Source: an uncultured Roseateles sp. (lineage in GTDB: Bacteria > Pseudomonadota > Gammaproteobacteria > Burkholderiales > Burkholderiaceae_C). From it: 64,000 bases of DNA. Made by a program: the position numbers and the translations under genes. The notes beneath the pieces were generated by a model. That model saw only the letters and a list, made by a program, of their open reading frames with translations. It did not search any database and was not told where the DNA came from. Shown piece by piece: positions 34,601-44,569 of the stretch; within the stretch, counting starts at the first letter, position 1; each line of letters opens with the position of its first letter. The stretch covers positions 5,518,001-5,582,000 of the forward strand of contig NZ_OY729424.1 of the NCBI RefSeq assembly GCF_963422335.1, written 5' to 3'.

Positions 34601-36136
34601 ATGACCATCAACAGCTCTTCGATCCCCGCCTCCACGACGGCCAAGTCCGGCGCCCTGCTGGCCGGGCTCTCCGGTGACGCCGCCACGGCCAAGCGCTCGG
34701 GCCAGAACTTCGCCCAGCTGCTGGGCTCGGTGACACAGCCGACGGTGAAGCTGGCGCCGCCACCGCTGCCCGAACGCGCGCCGATGCCGCGCGCCGAGGT
34801 CGAGCCACCGGCGCGTGAACCCGACCTGCCGCGCAGCACGGAACCGGTGCCCCGAGCGCCCGAGCGCGCGCCGGCCCAGGCCGAGCGCAGCGCCCCGCCC
34901 GCCAAGCCCGAAAATGCAGGCCCCGCGGTCGCCAAAGCCGCACAGCCCCGTGCGAACCCACCGGCCAAGGCCCCAGCCACAGCGACGGCGGCCAAGCCGA
35001 ATGGTCAGGCCGACGCGGCAGCCTCCACCCCGGCCTCCGCTGCCACCGACGAGGTAGAGGCCGAGACGCCTGCCACCGGCAAACGCGCCGGCAAGCCGGC
35101 CGCCGGCGATGGCACCGACATGAACGCCGCCCTGCTCGGCACCGCCGTGCCCGAACGCCCGGCTGCCAGCCTGCCCACCGATGAGGTCGCACTGGCCGCC
35201 CCCCCCGGCGGCGGCGCCGCCGAGCCTCAGAACGCACCCTCCAGCGCACCGGCGGCCGATCCAGGCTCGCTGGCCAGCCTGATGCCCAGCGTCGCCCAGG
35301 CGGTGTTCGGACAGGCCGTCCGTGACACCGCGAGCGCCAGCGCCGCAGGCACGACGACCGACGCCACAGCCAAGCCGGTGACGGCCGGCACCGACGACAG
35401 CCCGCTGCCCGGGGCTGACCCCGCCGCCGCGTCGGCACGGCCCGGCGCACGCGCCAAGACCGAGCCGCTGGATGCCGGCCCGGCGCTGCAGGCGGCGGCA
35501 GGTGCTGCGGCGCAGCGCACCGAATCACCGACCTTGGCCAATGCCGTGCAGGAGTCGATCAAGGCCCTGGCCGGCGACGGCAAGCCGCAGGCCAGCGCGG
35601 CCAGCTTCGGCCAGATGCTGCAGGCAGCCGGCGCGGCGGCTCCGGTCGGTCTGAGCGGCAGCCAGCCCGCTTCGGCACCGGCCACGCCGGTCACCGTCCA
35701 CAGCTCGCTGCATGAGCCGGGTTTCGCGCCCGAGATGGCCACCCGCTTGACCCTGCTGGCCAGCGAAGGCGTGCAGAAAGCCCAGCTGCACCTGAATCCG
35801 GCCGAGATGGGACCGGTATCGGTGCAGATACAGCTCGACGGCCAGCAGGCCCAGGTCGAATTCCATGCCCAGCATGCCGCCACCCGCGAGGTGCTGGAGC
35901 GCAGCCTGCCCGAGCTGGCCGCGGCGCTGCGCGACGCCGGCATGACGCTCAGCGGCGGCGGTGTGTTCCAGCAGCAACGCGACCCTCAGCGGGACGGCCA
36001 GGCGCAGAATCAGGCAGCCGGCCAGCGTGCGGCCGGCATGAACGGCGACACCGACGCAGCCCTCAACACCGGCCCGACCACGACGACGCGAGCCGGTCAA
36101 CGCACCCAGATCGGCGTGCTCGATATGTACGCCTAG
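34601..36136 (+). CDS. fliK: Flagellar hook-length control protein FliK
   Basis: 511 residues. The first 350 or so are low-complexity Ala/Pro/Thr/Glu, as expected of the secreted ruler. The C-terminal domain (about residues 375-465) has the Flg_hook pattern LHLNPAEMGPVSVQIQLDG and QVEFHAQHAATREVL, which acts on FlhB to switch export specificity. An intrinsic terminator follows 54 bases downstream. Confidence 0.92.
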   Translation: MTINSSSIPASTTAKSGALLAGLSGDAATAKRSGQNFAQLLGSVTQPTVKLAPPPLPERAPMPRAEVEPPAREPDLPRSTEPVPRAPERAPAQAERSAPPAKPENAGPAVAKAAQPRANPPAKAPATATAAKPNGQADAAASTPASAATDEVEAETPATGKRAGKPAAGDGTDMNAALLGTAVPERPAASLPTDEVALAAPPGGGAAEPQNAPSSAPAADPGSLASLMPSVAQAVFGQAVRDTASASAAGTTTDATAKPVTAGTDDSPLPGADPAAASARPGARAKTEPLDAGPALQAAAGAAAQRTESPTLANAVQESIKALAGDGKPQASAASFGQMLQAAGAAAPVGLSGSQPASAPATPVTVHSSLHEPGFAPEMATRLTLLASEGVQKAQLHLNPAEMGPVSVQIQLDGQQAQVEFHAQHAATREVLERSLPELAAALRDAGMTLSGGGVFQQQRDPQRDGQAQNQAAGQRAAGMNGDTDAALNTGPTTTTRAGQRTQIGVLDMYA

Positions 36137-36189
36137 CTCCACGGGCAGCCGTGGCCCGGCCCCTGTCGGCCATTGAATCCAGATCTTTA

Positions 36190-36224
36190 CCCCCCTTTTC
36201 AAGGCATTGAAGCGGGGGGTTTTC
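36190..36224 (+). terminator. Intrinsic terminator between fliK and fliL
   Basis: CCCCCC pairs with GGGGGG (36190-36195 and 36214-36219). Inside, TTCAA pairs with TTGAA around the loop GGCA. TTTTC follows at once. This is a classic Rho-independent terminator, placed in the middle of what is otherwise a continuous fliF-to-fliR run. Confidence 0.85.
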
Positions 36225-36305
36225 TCAATAATGGATCGTATTGAGGGCCAAGCCTGAGCGCACCGTGCGCTTCGCACCGGCCACCGGCAACACCAAGGAG
36301 TTCAG

Positions 36306-36890
36306 ATGGCCACAGCAGCACCCGCGGGCGACGCCGCTGCCCCCAAAGGCAAGAAGAAACTCATCATCATCATCGCCGCGGTCCTGCTGCTGGTGCTGGT
36401 GGGCGGTGGTGCGGCCGTGATGATGATGAAGAAGAAGGCCGCCGCAGCCGACGAGGAAGGCGGCGACGAACATGCCCCGGTGGCCCATCTCAAGGTCGAC
36501 CCCAAGCACCCACCGGTGTTTCTGCCGCTGGACCCGTTCACCGTCAATCTGGCCGACAAGGAGGCCGACCGCTTTGCCCAGGTCGGCATCACTTTGGAAG
36601 TGGTCGATCAGGCCACCGGCGACCAGATGAAGGCCTTCATGCCGGCCATCCGCAGCAATGTGCTGATGATTCTGGCCCACAAGACCTCGGCCGAACTGCT
36701 GACGCTGGAAGGCAAGGAAAAGCTCTCCCGCGAGATCCTGCGCGCCTCGGTGCTGCCGATGGGCGTCGAGCTGGACCCCGAAGACGACGAAGCCCCGGCC
36801 GACGAGGCCCCGAAGAAGAAAAAGAAGAAGAAGGCCGCCCAGGCCAGCCCGGTGCTGAAGGTGCTTTTCTCGAACTTCATCATCCAGTGA
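36306..36890 (+). CDS. fliL: Flagellar basal body-associated protein FliL
   Basis: 194 residues. A short basic N-terminus is followed by one transmembrane helix (about residues 16-38, LIIIIAAVLLLVLVGGG), a Lys/Ala linker and the FliL domain (FLPLDPFTVNL through KVLFSNFIIQ). FliL rings surround and stabilise stators under load. An acidic stretch and a run of seven lysines (near residue 160-180) just before the conserved C-terminus are unusual. AAGGAG lies eight bases upstream. It is the first gene after the terminator. Confidence 0.94.
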   Translation: MATAAPAGDAAAPKGKKKLIIIIAAVLLLVLVGGGAAVMMMKKKAAAADEEGGDEHAPVAHLKVDPKHPPVFLPLDPFTVNLADKEADRFAQVGITLEVVDQATGDQMKAFMPAIRSNVLMILAHKTSAELLTLEGKEKLSREILRASVLPMGVELDPEDDEAPADEAPKKKKKKKAAQASPVLKVLFSNFIIQ

Positions 36891-36930
36891 TGGCGATGAC
36901 CAACGGACACAAACCTGTTGTGAAGCCAGC

Positions 36931-37935
36931 ATGAATCAGCAGATTCTTTCCCAAGACGAAGTTGATGCCCTCTTGCAAGGCATCACCGGCGAGAGCCAGA
37001 AGCTCGAGCAGGAAGAGGAACAGCAGGGTGGCATACGCGACTACAACCTCGCGAGCCAGGAACGCATCGTGCGTGGGCGCATGCCCACGATGGAAATCAT
37101 CAACGAGCGTTTCGCCCGCAACATCCGCATCGGCCTGTTCAACTTCATCCGCAAGAGCCCGGAAGTGGCCATCGGCGGCATCAAGGTGCAGAAGTACAGC
37201 GCCTTCCTGCGCGAAATCGTCGTGCCGACCAATTTCAATATCGTCTCGGTGCGGCCGCTGCGTGGCTCCGGCCTGATCGTCTGCGACCCGACCCTGGTGT
37301 TTGCCGTCATCGACGCCCTGTTCGGCGGCGGCGGCAAGTTCCATGCACGCATCGAAGGCCGCGACTTTTCGCCCACCGAGCAGCGCGTCATCACCCGCCT
37401 GGTCGAGGTGGTGACGGCCGAATACAAGAAGGCCTGGCATGGCATCTATCCGCTGGAGCTGGACTACCAGCGCTCGGAGATGCAGCCACAGTTTGCCAAT
37501 ATCGCCACGCCCAGCGAGATCGTCGTCGCCACCTCGTTCACGCTGGAGATCGGCGACACCAGCGGCACCATCCATTTCTGCATCCCCTACTCGACGCTGG
37601 AGCCGATACGCGATGTGCTGTATTCCAGCATCCAGGGCGACTCCAACGAGCCCGATCGCCGCTGGGTCAAGCTGCTGAAGAACCAGATCCAGGCCGCCGA
37701 GGTTGACTTGGTGGCCACGCTGGCCACCGCGCCGGCGACGGTGGAGCAATTGCTGTCCTTCAAGCCCGGTGACTTCATCGAGCTCGATCTGGACCCGATG
37801 ATTCAAGCCAAGGTCGATGGCGTGCCGGTGTTCGACTGCCACTACGGCACCTCGAACGGCAAGTACGCCATCAAGATTGACAAAATGTTGACCAGCTCCA
37901 ACGACAGCTGGTTGGGAGAAGCCCATGAGTCCTGA
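36931..37935 (+). CDS. fliM: Flagellar motor switch protein FliM
   Basis: 334 residues. The N-terminal CheY-P-binding peptide ILSQDEVDALLQGI is present. The middle domain has the conserved FMPTM-like and GGXG FliG-binding segments (FGGGGKF), and the C-terminal domain is the C-ring SpoA fold. FliM binding of CheY-P reverses rotation. It overlaps fliN by 11 bases. Confidence 0.97.
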   Translation: MNQQILSQDEVDALLQGITGESQKLEQEEEQQGGIRDYNLASQERIVRGRMPTMEIINERFARNIRIGLFNFIRKSPEVAIGGIKVQKYSAFLREIVVPTNFNIVSVRPLRGSGLIVCDPTLVFAVIDALFGGGGKFHARIEGRDFSPTEQRVITRLVEVVTAEYKKAWHGIYPLELDYQRSEMQPQFANIATPSEIVVATSFTLEIGDTSGTIHFCIPYSTLEPIRDVLYSSIQGDSNEPDRRWVKLLKNQIQAAEVDLVATLATAPATVEQLLSFKPGDFIELDLDPMIQAKVDGVPVFDCHYGTSNGKYAIKIDKMLTSSNDSWLGEAHES

Positions 37936-38368
37936 CGATCCCTCATCCTCATCAGACGAACAGGACGCGATGGCCGCCGAATGGGCTGCGGCCCTGGCGG
38001 AATCCAAGAGTCCCGAAGTCGCCAGCGAAGTGCAGCAGCCGGCCGAGCAGGTCTCGCCGGCCTCGTTCTCCAGCTTCGCGCCGACCACGACCAACGCGGC
38101 CGGCAACGACATCAACATGATCCTGGACATCCCGGTCCAGCTGACCGTGGAGCTGGGCCGCACGCGCATACCGATCAAGAACATCCTGCAGCTGGCCCAG
38201 GGCTCGGTGGTCGAGCTCGACGCGCTGGCCGGCGAGCCTATGGACGTGCTCGTCAACGGCTACCTGATCGCCCAGGGCGAGGTGGTGGTGGTGAACGACA
38301 AGTTCGGTATCCGGCTGACCGACATCGTGACGCCGTCGGAAAGAATGCGTCGCTTGTCCAAGCTCTGA
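37925..38368 (+). CDS. fliN: Flagellar motor switch protein FliN
   Basis: 147 residues. A Ser/Ala/Glu-rich N-terminal extension of about 60 residues precedes the SpoA domain (ILDIPVQLTVELGRTRI, LAQGSVVELDALAGEP, VNGYLIAQGEVVVV, FGIRLTDIV). FliN forms the bottom of the C-ring and binds FliH. Start overlaps fliM. Confidence 0.96.
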   Translation: MSPDDPSSSSDEQDAMAAEWAAALAESKSPEVASEVQQPAEQVSPASFSSFAPTTTNAAGNDINMILDIPVQLTVELGRTRIPIKNILQLAQGSVVELDALAGEPMDVLVNGYLIAQGEVVVVNDKFGIRLTDIVTPSERMRRLSKL

Positions 38369-38372
38369 GGCC

Positions 38373-38735
38373 ATGGGTACCAGTCTCTATCCCATCCTCT
38401 GGTTCATCGCCATTCTGGCGATGATTCCGCTGGCCCTGTGGCTGCTCAAGCGCACGCCCATGGGCGGCTCGGCCGCGGGCGGCATGATGCGCACGGTGGC
38501 GGTGCTGCCGCTGTCGCCGAACCAGCGCCTGATCACCGTCGAGGTGGGTCAGGGCGATGAGCGCCGCTGGCTGGTTCTGGGGGTCACGTCTCAACAGATC
38601 ACGACGCTGCACACGATGGCGCCGCAGGGCGAGGTGCCGGCAAACCTGACCGGCCACCCGGTCGCGCCTTTCGCTCAGCTGCTGTCGCGCTTTCGCACCG
38701 GTGCTGCACCTTCGGGGGACCGCGGTGCGCAGTGA
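38373..38735 (+). CDS. fliO: Flagellar biosynthetic protein FliO
   Basis: 120 residues. An N-terminal transmembrane helix (LYPILWFIAILAMIPLALWLL) is followed by a small cytoplasmic domain with VLPLSPNQRLITVEVG and WLVLGVTSQQITTLH, matching FliO/FliZ. It is a scaffold for FliP ring assembly. Its stop overlaps the fliP start region. Confidence 0.9.
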   Translation: MGTSLYPILWFIAILAMIPLALWLLKRTPMGGSAAGGMMRTVAVLPLSPNQRLITVEVGQGDERRWLVLGVTSQQITTLHTMAPQGEVPANLTGHPVAPFAQLLSRFRTGAAPSGDRGAQ

Positions 38736-39501
38736 CTTTTTCGTTTCCCTGAAACGCCGGCTCCTGCCAGCCCTGGCCGTGTCGGTGTTATCGACGCTGT
38801 CCACAGCGGCTTTAGCGCAGGCCGCGGGCGGCAACCTGCCGCTGATCATCGGCCAGGGCGCCGGCGGCACCAGCTACTCGGTGCCCATCCAGACCCTGCT
38901 GTTCTTCACCGCCCTGGGCTTTTTGCCGGCCGTGCTGTTGATGATGACCGGCTTCACCCGCATCGTCATCGTGCTGTCCCTGCTGCGCCAGGCGCTGGGC
39001 ACGCAGTCGGCGCCACCGAACCAGGTGATCCTGGGCCTGAGCCTGTTCCTGACTTTCTTCGTCATGGGCCCGACCATAGACAAGGTCTACAGCGATGCGT
39101 GGGTGCCCTACAGCGCCAGCCAGATCGGCACCGACGAGGCGCTCAAGCGCGCCGAGGTGCCGGTGCGCGGCTTCATGCTGAAGCAGACCCGCCAGTCCGA
39201 CGTCGCCCTGTTCGCCAAGCTGGCCAAGCTGGACGCCGGCGTCAAGGCCGAGAACGTGCCGCTGAAGGTGCTGGTGCCGGCCTTCGTGACCAGCGAGCTG
39301 AAGAGCGCCTTCCAGATCGGCTTTCTGATCTTCATTCCCTTTCTGATCATAGACATGATCGTGGCCAGCGTGCTGATGAGCCTGGGCATGATGATGCTGT
39401 CCCCGGTGCTGGTCGCCCTGCCCTTCAAGCTGATGCTGTTCGTGCTCGCCGATGGCTGGAATCTGTTGATCGGTTCACTCGCCGCAAGCTTTGCCACCTA
39501 G
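38725..39501 (+). CDS. fliP: Flagellar export gate protein FliP
   Basis: About 258 residues from a GTG at 38725 with GGGGGAC upstream. An earlier GTG at 38701 is less likely. A signal peptide ending AALAQA precedes four transmembrane segments with the family stretches MMTGFTRIVIVLSLLRQALG and FQIGFLIFIPFLIIDMIVAS. Five FliP subunits form the core of the export gate with FliQ and FliR. The GTG start lies inside the end of fliO. Confidence 0.95.
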   Translation: MRSDFFVSLKRRLLPALAVSVLSTLSTAALAQAAGGNLPLIIGQGAGGTSYSVPIQTLLFFTALGFLPAVLLMMTGFTRIVIVLSLLRQALGTQSAPPNQVILGLSLFLTFFVMGPTIDKVYSDAWVPYSASQIGTDEALKRAEVPVRGFMLKQTRQSDVALFAKLAKLDAGVKAENVPLKVLVPAFVTSELKSAFQIGFLIFIPFLIIDMIVASVLMSLGMMMLSPVLVALPFKLMLFVLADGWNLLIGSLAASFAT

Positions 39502-39519
39502 CCTCAAGCAGCCCAGAAA

Positions 39520-39789
39520 ATGGACGCACAACAAGTCTTCACCTTCGGCCAGCAAGGCCTCTACATGCTGCTGATGATTGCCGCACCGGTGCTGATCGCC
39601 GTGCTGCTGGTCGGCGTACTCGTCAGCATCTTCCAGGCGGCGACGCAGATCAACGAGGCGACGCTGAGCTTCGTGCCCAAGATGCTGGCGGCAATTGCCG
39701 TGATGATGGTGGCCGGGCCATGGATGCTGTCCACCCTGGTCGAGTACATCCAGCGCACCCTGCAGTCCATTCCCCAGGTCGTGGGCTGA
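39520..39789 (+). CDS. fliQ: Flagellar export gate protein FliQ
   Basis: 89 residues, the normal size. Two hydrophobic segments (GLYMLLMIAAPVLIAVLLVG and MLAAIAVMMVAGPWML) flank the conserved loop SIFQAATQINEATLSFVPK. It packs around FliP-FliR in the gate. Confidence 0.96.
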   Translation: MDAQQVFTFGQQGLYMLLMIAAPVLIAVLLVGVLVSIFQAATQINEATLSFVPKMLAAIAVMMVAGPWMLSTLVEYIQRTLQSIPQVVG

Positions 39790-39802
39790 AGCTCGAACGT
39801 CC

Positions 39803-40561
39803 ATGTTCAGCGTCACCGAAGCCCAGCTGCTGGCCTGGATCACACCGCTGATCTGGCCATTCATACGCACCTTGGCAATGTTCAGCGCGATGCCGGTGTT
39901 CAGCCAGCGCAATCTGCCCATGCGCGTGCGCGTGGCGCTGGCCGGGCTGACGGCGTTTGCCGCCCAGGCCTCGCTGCCCGACATGCCCTTGATACCGCTG
40001 GACTCGGCGCCAGCCGTGATGGTCATATTGCAGCAGGTGCTGATCGGCGTGAGCCTCGGTTTTGCGGTGCGCATCGTGTTCACCGCACTCGAGTTCGCCG
40101 GTGAGCTGATAGGCCTGCAGATGGGTCTGAACTATGCCGGCTTCTTCGACCCTGCCACCGGCGGCCAGGCCACGGCCAGCAGCCGTTTCTTCGGCACCAT
40201 GGTGGCCTTTCTGTTCGTCGTCATCAACGGCCATCTGCTGCTGATCAACGCGGTGGTGCAAAGCTTTCACAGCTTCCCCGTCGGCGCCGAGTCCTTCGCC
40301 TTTCTGCGCATGGCCCAGCCCCAGGTCTGGGGCGCCGACATCTTCCGCATCGGCCTATGGGTGGCCCTTCCGCTGATCACCATGCTGCTGTTCGTCAACC
40401 TGGTGCTCGGTATCATTTCGCGTGTCGCCAGCCAGATCAACATCTTCGCCGTCGGCTTCCCCATCACCCTGGGTGTGGGTCTGGTGGGCATTCTGATGAC
40501 ACTGCCGCTGATGCAGATGCCGTTCACGGTGGCGCTTGAGCACATGCTGAGCAATTTTTGA
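39803..40561 (+). CDS. fliR: Flagellar export gate protein FliR
   Basis: 252 residues with about six transmembrane segments. The early FRTLAMFSAMPVF-like stretch (IRTLAMFSAMPVFSQR) and ALEFAGELIGLQMGLNYA are conserved. One FliR completes the FliP5-Q4-R1 gate. It is the last flagellar gene of the run, with no strong terminator behind it. Confidence 0.95.
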   Translation: MFSVTEAQLLAWITPLIWPFIRTLAMFSAMPVFSQRNLPMRVRVALAGLTAFAAQASLPDMPLIPLDSAPAVMVILQQVLIGVSLGFAVRIVFTALEFAGELIGLQMGLNYAGFFDPATGGQATASSRFFGTMVAFLFVVINGHLLLINAVVQSFHSFPVGAESFAFLRMAQPQVWGADIFRIGLWVALPLITMLLFVNLVLGIISRVASQINIFAVGFPITLGVGLVGILMTLPLMQMPFTVALEHMLSNF

Positions 40562-40685
40562 GACATCGCTGCGCTCGGCGCACGGGTCGGCTCTTACAAA
40601 CCGACACCCTGAAATCGGAGGCAAGGCTTCATGCTTACACCCCGGCTCCGATACATCGGGAGTGGAATGATCGCAAACTTGCCCC

Positions 40686-42086
40686 ATGAAGACTCTTTCT
40701 CGCCGCTCGGCATTGCATGCTCTGTTCGCTGCCTCATCGGCGTGGGTAACGGGATGCGGCGGCGGCTCGAACAAGGCCACCGGTGTGGTGCCCGAAAATC
40801 CAACGGCCTCGCCACCACCGCCAGCACCCGCGCCCACACCGTCCCCGACGCCTGCACCCAGCCCCGCGCCCTCCCCAGGTCAGCCAGAACCGTCGGATGC
40901 GCCTGCCTGGCCCGCAACCGTGCCGGCGAACCGGCAGGCATGGCCGGCCTGGCGCCAATCAATGGCCAAAAACACCTGGGCCGTGATTCCCGCCGCCAAC
41001 ACGCTGTCCGACATCGACCCCGGCGCCAACTCGGCGATCACACCACCTGGCGCCGACCATATTGCAAGAGGCATGACCCTGGGGCTGTTGTCCTGGACGG
41101 GTGGCGTGTGGGATGACAGCAACGGCACGTTCTGGATTCCACTGGGCGGGGGGCACACGGACTACGGTGGCAACGAACCCTATCGTCTTCACCTGAACGC
41201 AGAGAAGCCGGCCTGGGTCATGGTGCGCAATCCGACCGGCGCCGTCGGCAACACCGGCATCACACGCGACGGGCGCGAAGCAAGCGGGCTGTATTTCGAT
41301 GGCCGGCTGCGCGCCGTCCACAGCTACAACAACCAGACCTTTGTGCCGGGCCTGGGGCCGGTGATCTCCCGGCTGGCGGCTTGCTACTACACGGCGTCGG
41401 CTTCGCCGGCCAATGCGCGGGCTTACTGGATCGACAACGCCGGCGAGGCGCATCTCATCAGCGACTATGCGGCCGCCAACGATGGCAGCGCCTTGATCAG
41501 CTCAAGTGATGGCGCATGCGCCTTCGATCCCACCCGCGGCACGCGGGGCACACTGTGGAGTCTCGGACACGGCACATCCCGGTTGATACAGATAGATATT
41601 GCAACCGGAACGGCCACACCCCGGGGCGACAAGGCCAACTACCTGGCCAGTTGCGATGCGATGCAGTACATCCCGGGGATGGACGTGTTGGCCGGCATCA
41701 ATCGTGGCGCGCTCAAGATCTGGCACATTGATCAAGGCAACTACACTGCAGTCGAGCCGAGCCTGTCCGGCAACTTCAGCTCGGGATTGGAAATCAAGAA
41801 TCTGGCGGGCTTCGGGTCCTGCTGGGCTCCGGAGTTGCGGATGCTGTGCCTGTACGAGAACAGTACCAACAACCGGGACCAGATCAGTACCCTGATACCC
41901 ACGCGAGGAGGCACGGACCCCTGGGTGCGTGGCGTGCTCGAGGTCAGCTCGGCCAACACCGTGACACCTCCTGCCACCGGCAGCAATGGCGGGCTGTTCG
42001 GGCGGTTCGGCTATTCCTCCCTGCTGCGTGGGTTCTATCTCGTTCCCGGCACGACGCAAATGCCCTACTTTTTTGCCACCGAGTAG
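40686..42086 (+). CDS. Putative lipoprotein with Pro-rich linker and beta-propeller-like domain
   Basis: 466 residues, function unknown. The N-terminus has twin arginines (LSRRSALHAL), a hydrophobic stretch and a plausible lipobox VTGC at residues 21-24, so Tat export and lipidation are possible. A Pro/Ala/Ser/Thr linker of about 35 residues follows. The body has repeated Kelch-like strands such as FWIPLGGGHTDYGGNEPY, which I associate with galactose oxidase-like propellers, although I see no metal site. Four or five cysteines are scattered in the body. It is followed by a second lipoprotein after 53 bases. Both look foreign to the flagellar cluster. Confidence 0.65.
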   Translation: MKTLSRRSALHALFAASSAWVTGCGGGSNKATGVVPENPTASPPPPAPAPTPSPTPAPSPAPSPGQPEPSDAPAWPATVPANRQAWPAWRQSMAKNTWAVIPAANTLSDIDPGANSAITPPGADHIARGMTLGLLSWTGGVWDDSNGTFWIPLGGGHTDYGGNEPYRLHLNAEKPAWVMVRNPTGAVGNTGITRDGREASGLYFDGRLRAVHSYNNQTFVPGLGPVISRLAACYYTASASPANARAYWIDNAGEAHLISDYAAANDGSALISSSDGACAFDPTRGTRGTLWSLGHGTSRLIQIDIATGTATPRGDKANYLASCDAMQYIPGMDVLAGINRGALKIWHIDQGNYTAVEPSLSGNFSSGLEIKNLAGFGSCWAPELRMLCLYENSTNNRDQISTLIPTRGGTDPWVRGVLEVSSANTVTPPATGSNGGLFGRFGYSSLLRGFYLVPGTTQMPYFFATE

Positions 42087-42139
42087 GCGATGGCCTTCAC
42101 GTCAGGCCCAGCCAACGAGAGATTCAGGAATCACGGTCA

Positions 42140-43864
<1,725 letters not shown>

Positions 43865-43933
43865 CGCGCCTCCCGCGCCAGGGCGGATGTCCGCTGCATC
43901 GCCAGCACGGCCTGGCCGGCTGCCGGGTTCTGA

Positions 43934-44569
43934 TCAACTCGCGACCAATCCGTTGCGAATGGCGTAAACCGTCAACTCGGAGTTGTTTGCCAAGCCCAGC
44001 TTCTCCAGCACCCGGGCGCGGTAGACGCTGACGGTCTTGGGGCTGAGCATCAGCTCCTCGGCAATGTCTGACAGGCGCTTGCCCGAGGCAATCATCACCA
44101 GGGTCTGCAACTCGCGGTCCGACAGCTTGGAGTGGGCCTGCTCGGTGACGGGCGCGGTCAGGCTCTCGACCAGCATCTGCGCGATCTCGGGCGTCACATA
44201 CTTGCGTCCCTGGGCCACCGTGCGCACGGCCTGCACCAGCAGCGCCGGGTCGCCGCCCTTGTTGACATAGCCATGGGCGCCGGCGCGCAGCGCGCGGATG
44301 GCGTACTGGTCCTCGGGATACATCGAGACGATCAGCACGCGCACCGGCGAGCCCTCGTCCTTCAGCGCATGCAGCACGTCCAGGCCCGAGCGGCCGGGCA
44401 TATTGATGTCCAGCACCAGCACGTCGCAGGTCTGGGTGCGCAGCAGGGTGCGCAGCTCGCCATAGTCGCCGGCCTCGCCGATCACCTCGATATCGGATGC
44501 GTCAGACAGGGTGTCGCGGATGCCGCGGCGTATCAGGGCATGGTCATCGCAAAGCATCACCTGGATCAT
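43934..44569 (-). CDS. NarL/FixJ-type response regulator
   Basis: 211 residues from the ATG at 44569. Receiver with D9-D10 (LCDDH), phospho-acceptor D54 (VLDINMPGRSG) and the Lys of VNKGG in place of the usual KP pair. The C-terminal LuxR-type helix-turn-helix runs from LSDRELQTLVMIASGKRL to KTVSVYRARVLEKL. The start overlaps the kinase stop by ATGA, so it is the cognate regulator. An upstream ATG at 44581 is less likely. Its targets are unknown. Confidence 0.92.
   Translation of the reverse strand: MIQVMLCDDHALIRRGIRDTLSDASDIEVIGEAGDYGELRTLLRTQTCDVLVLDINMPGRSGLDVLHALKDEGSPVRVLIVSMYPEDQYAIRALRAGAHGYVNKGGDPALLVQAVRTVAQGRKYVTPEIAQMLVESLTAPVTEQAHSKLSDRELQTLVMIASGKRLSDIAEELMLSPKTVSVYRARVLEKLGLANNSELTVYAIRNGLVAS

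Noticed and set aside
40562..40685. Terminator after fliR
   Set aside because: GGTCGG and CCGAC can pair weakly near 40585-40605, but the stem is short and no T-run follows.
41846..42139. N-terminal extension of the second lipoprotein into the first gene
   Set aside because: The frame is open, but the residues before 42140 have no signal sequence and overlap the end of the previous gene. The ATG at 42140 gives a proper lipoprotein signal.
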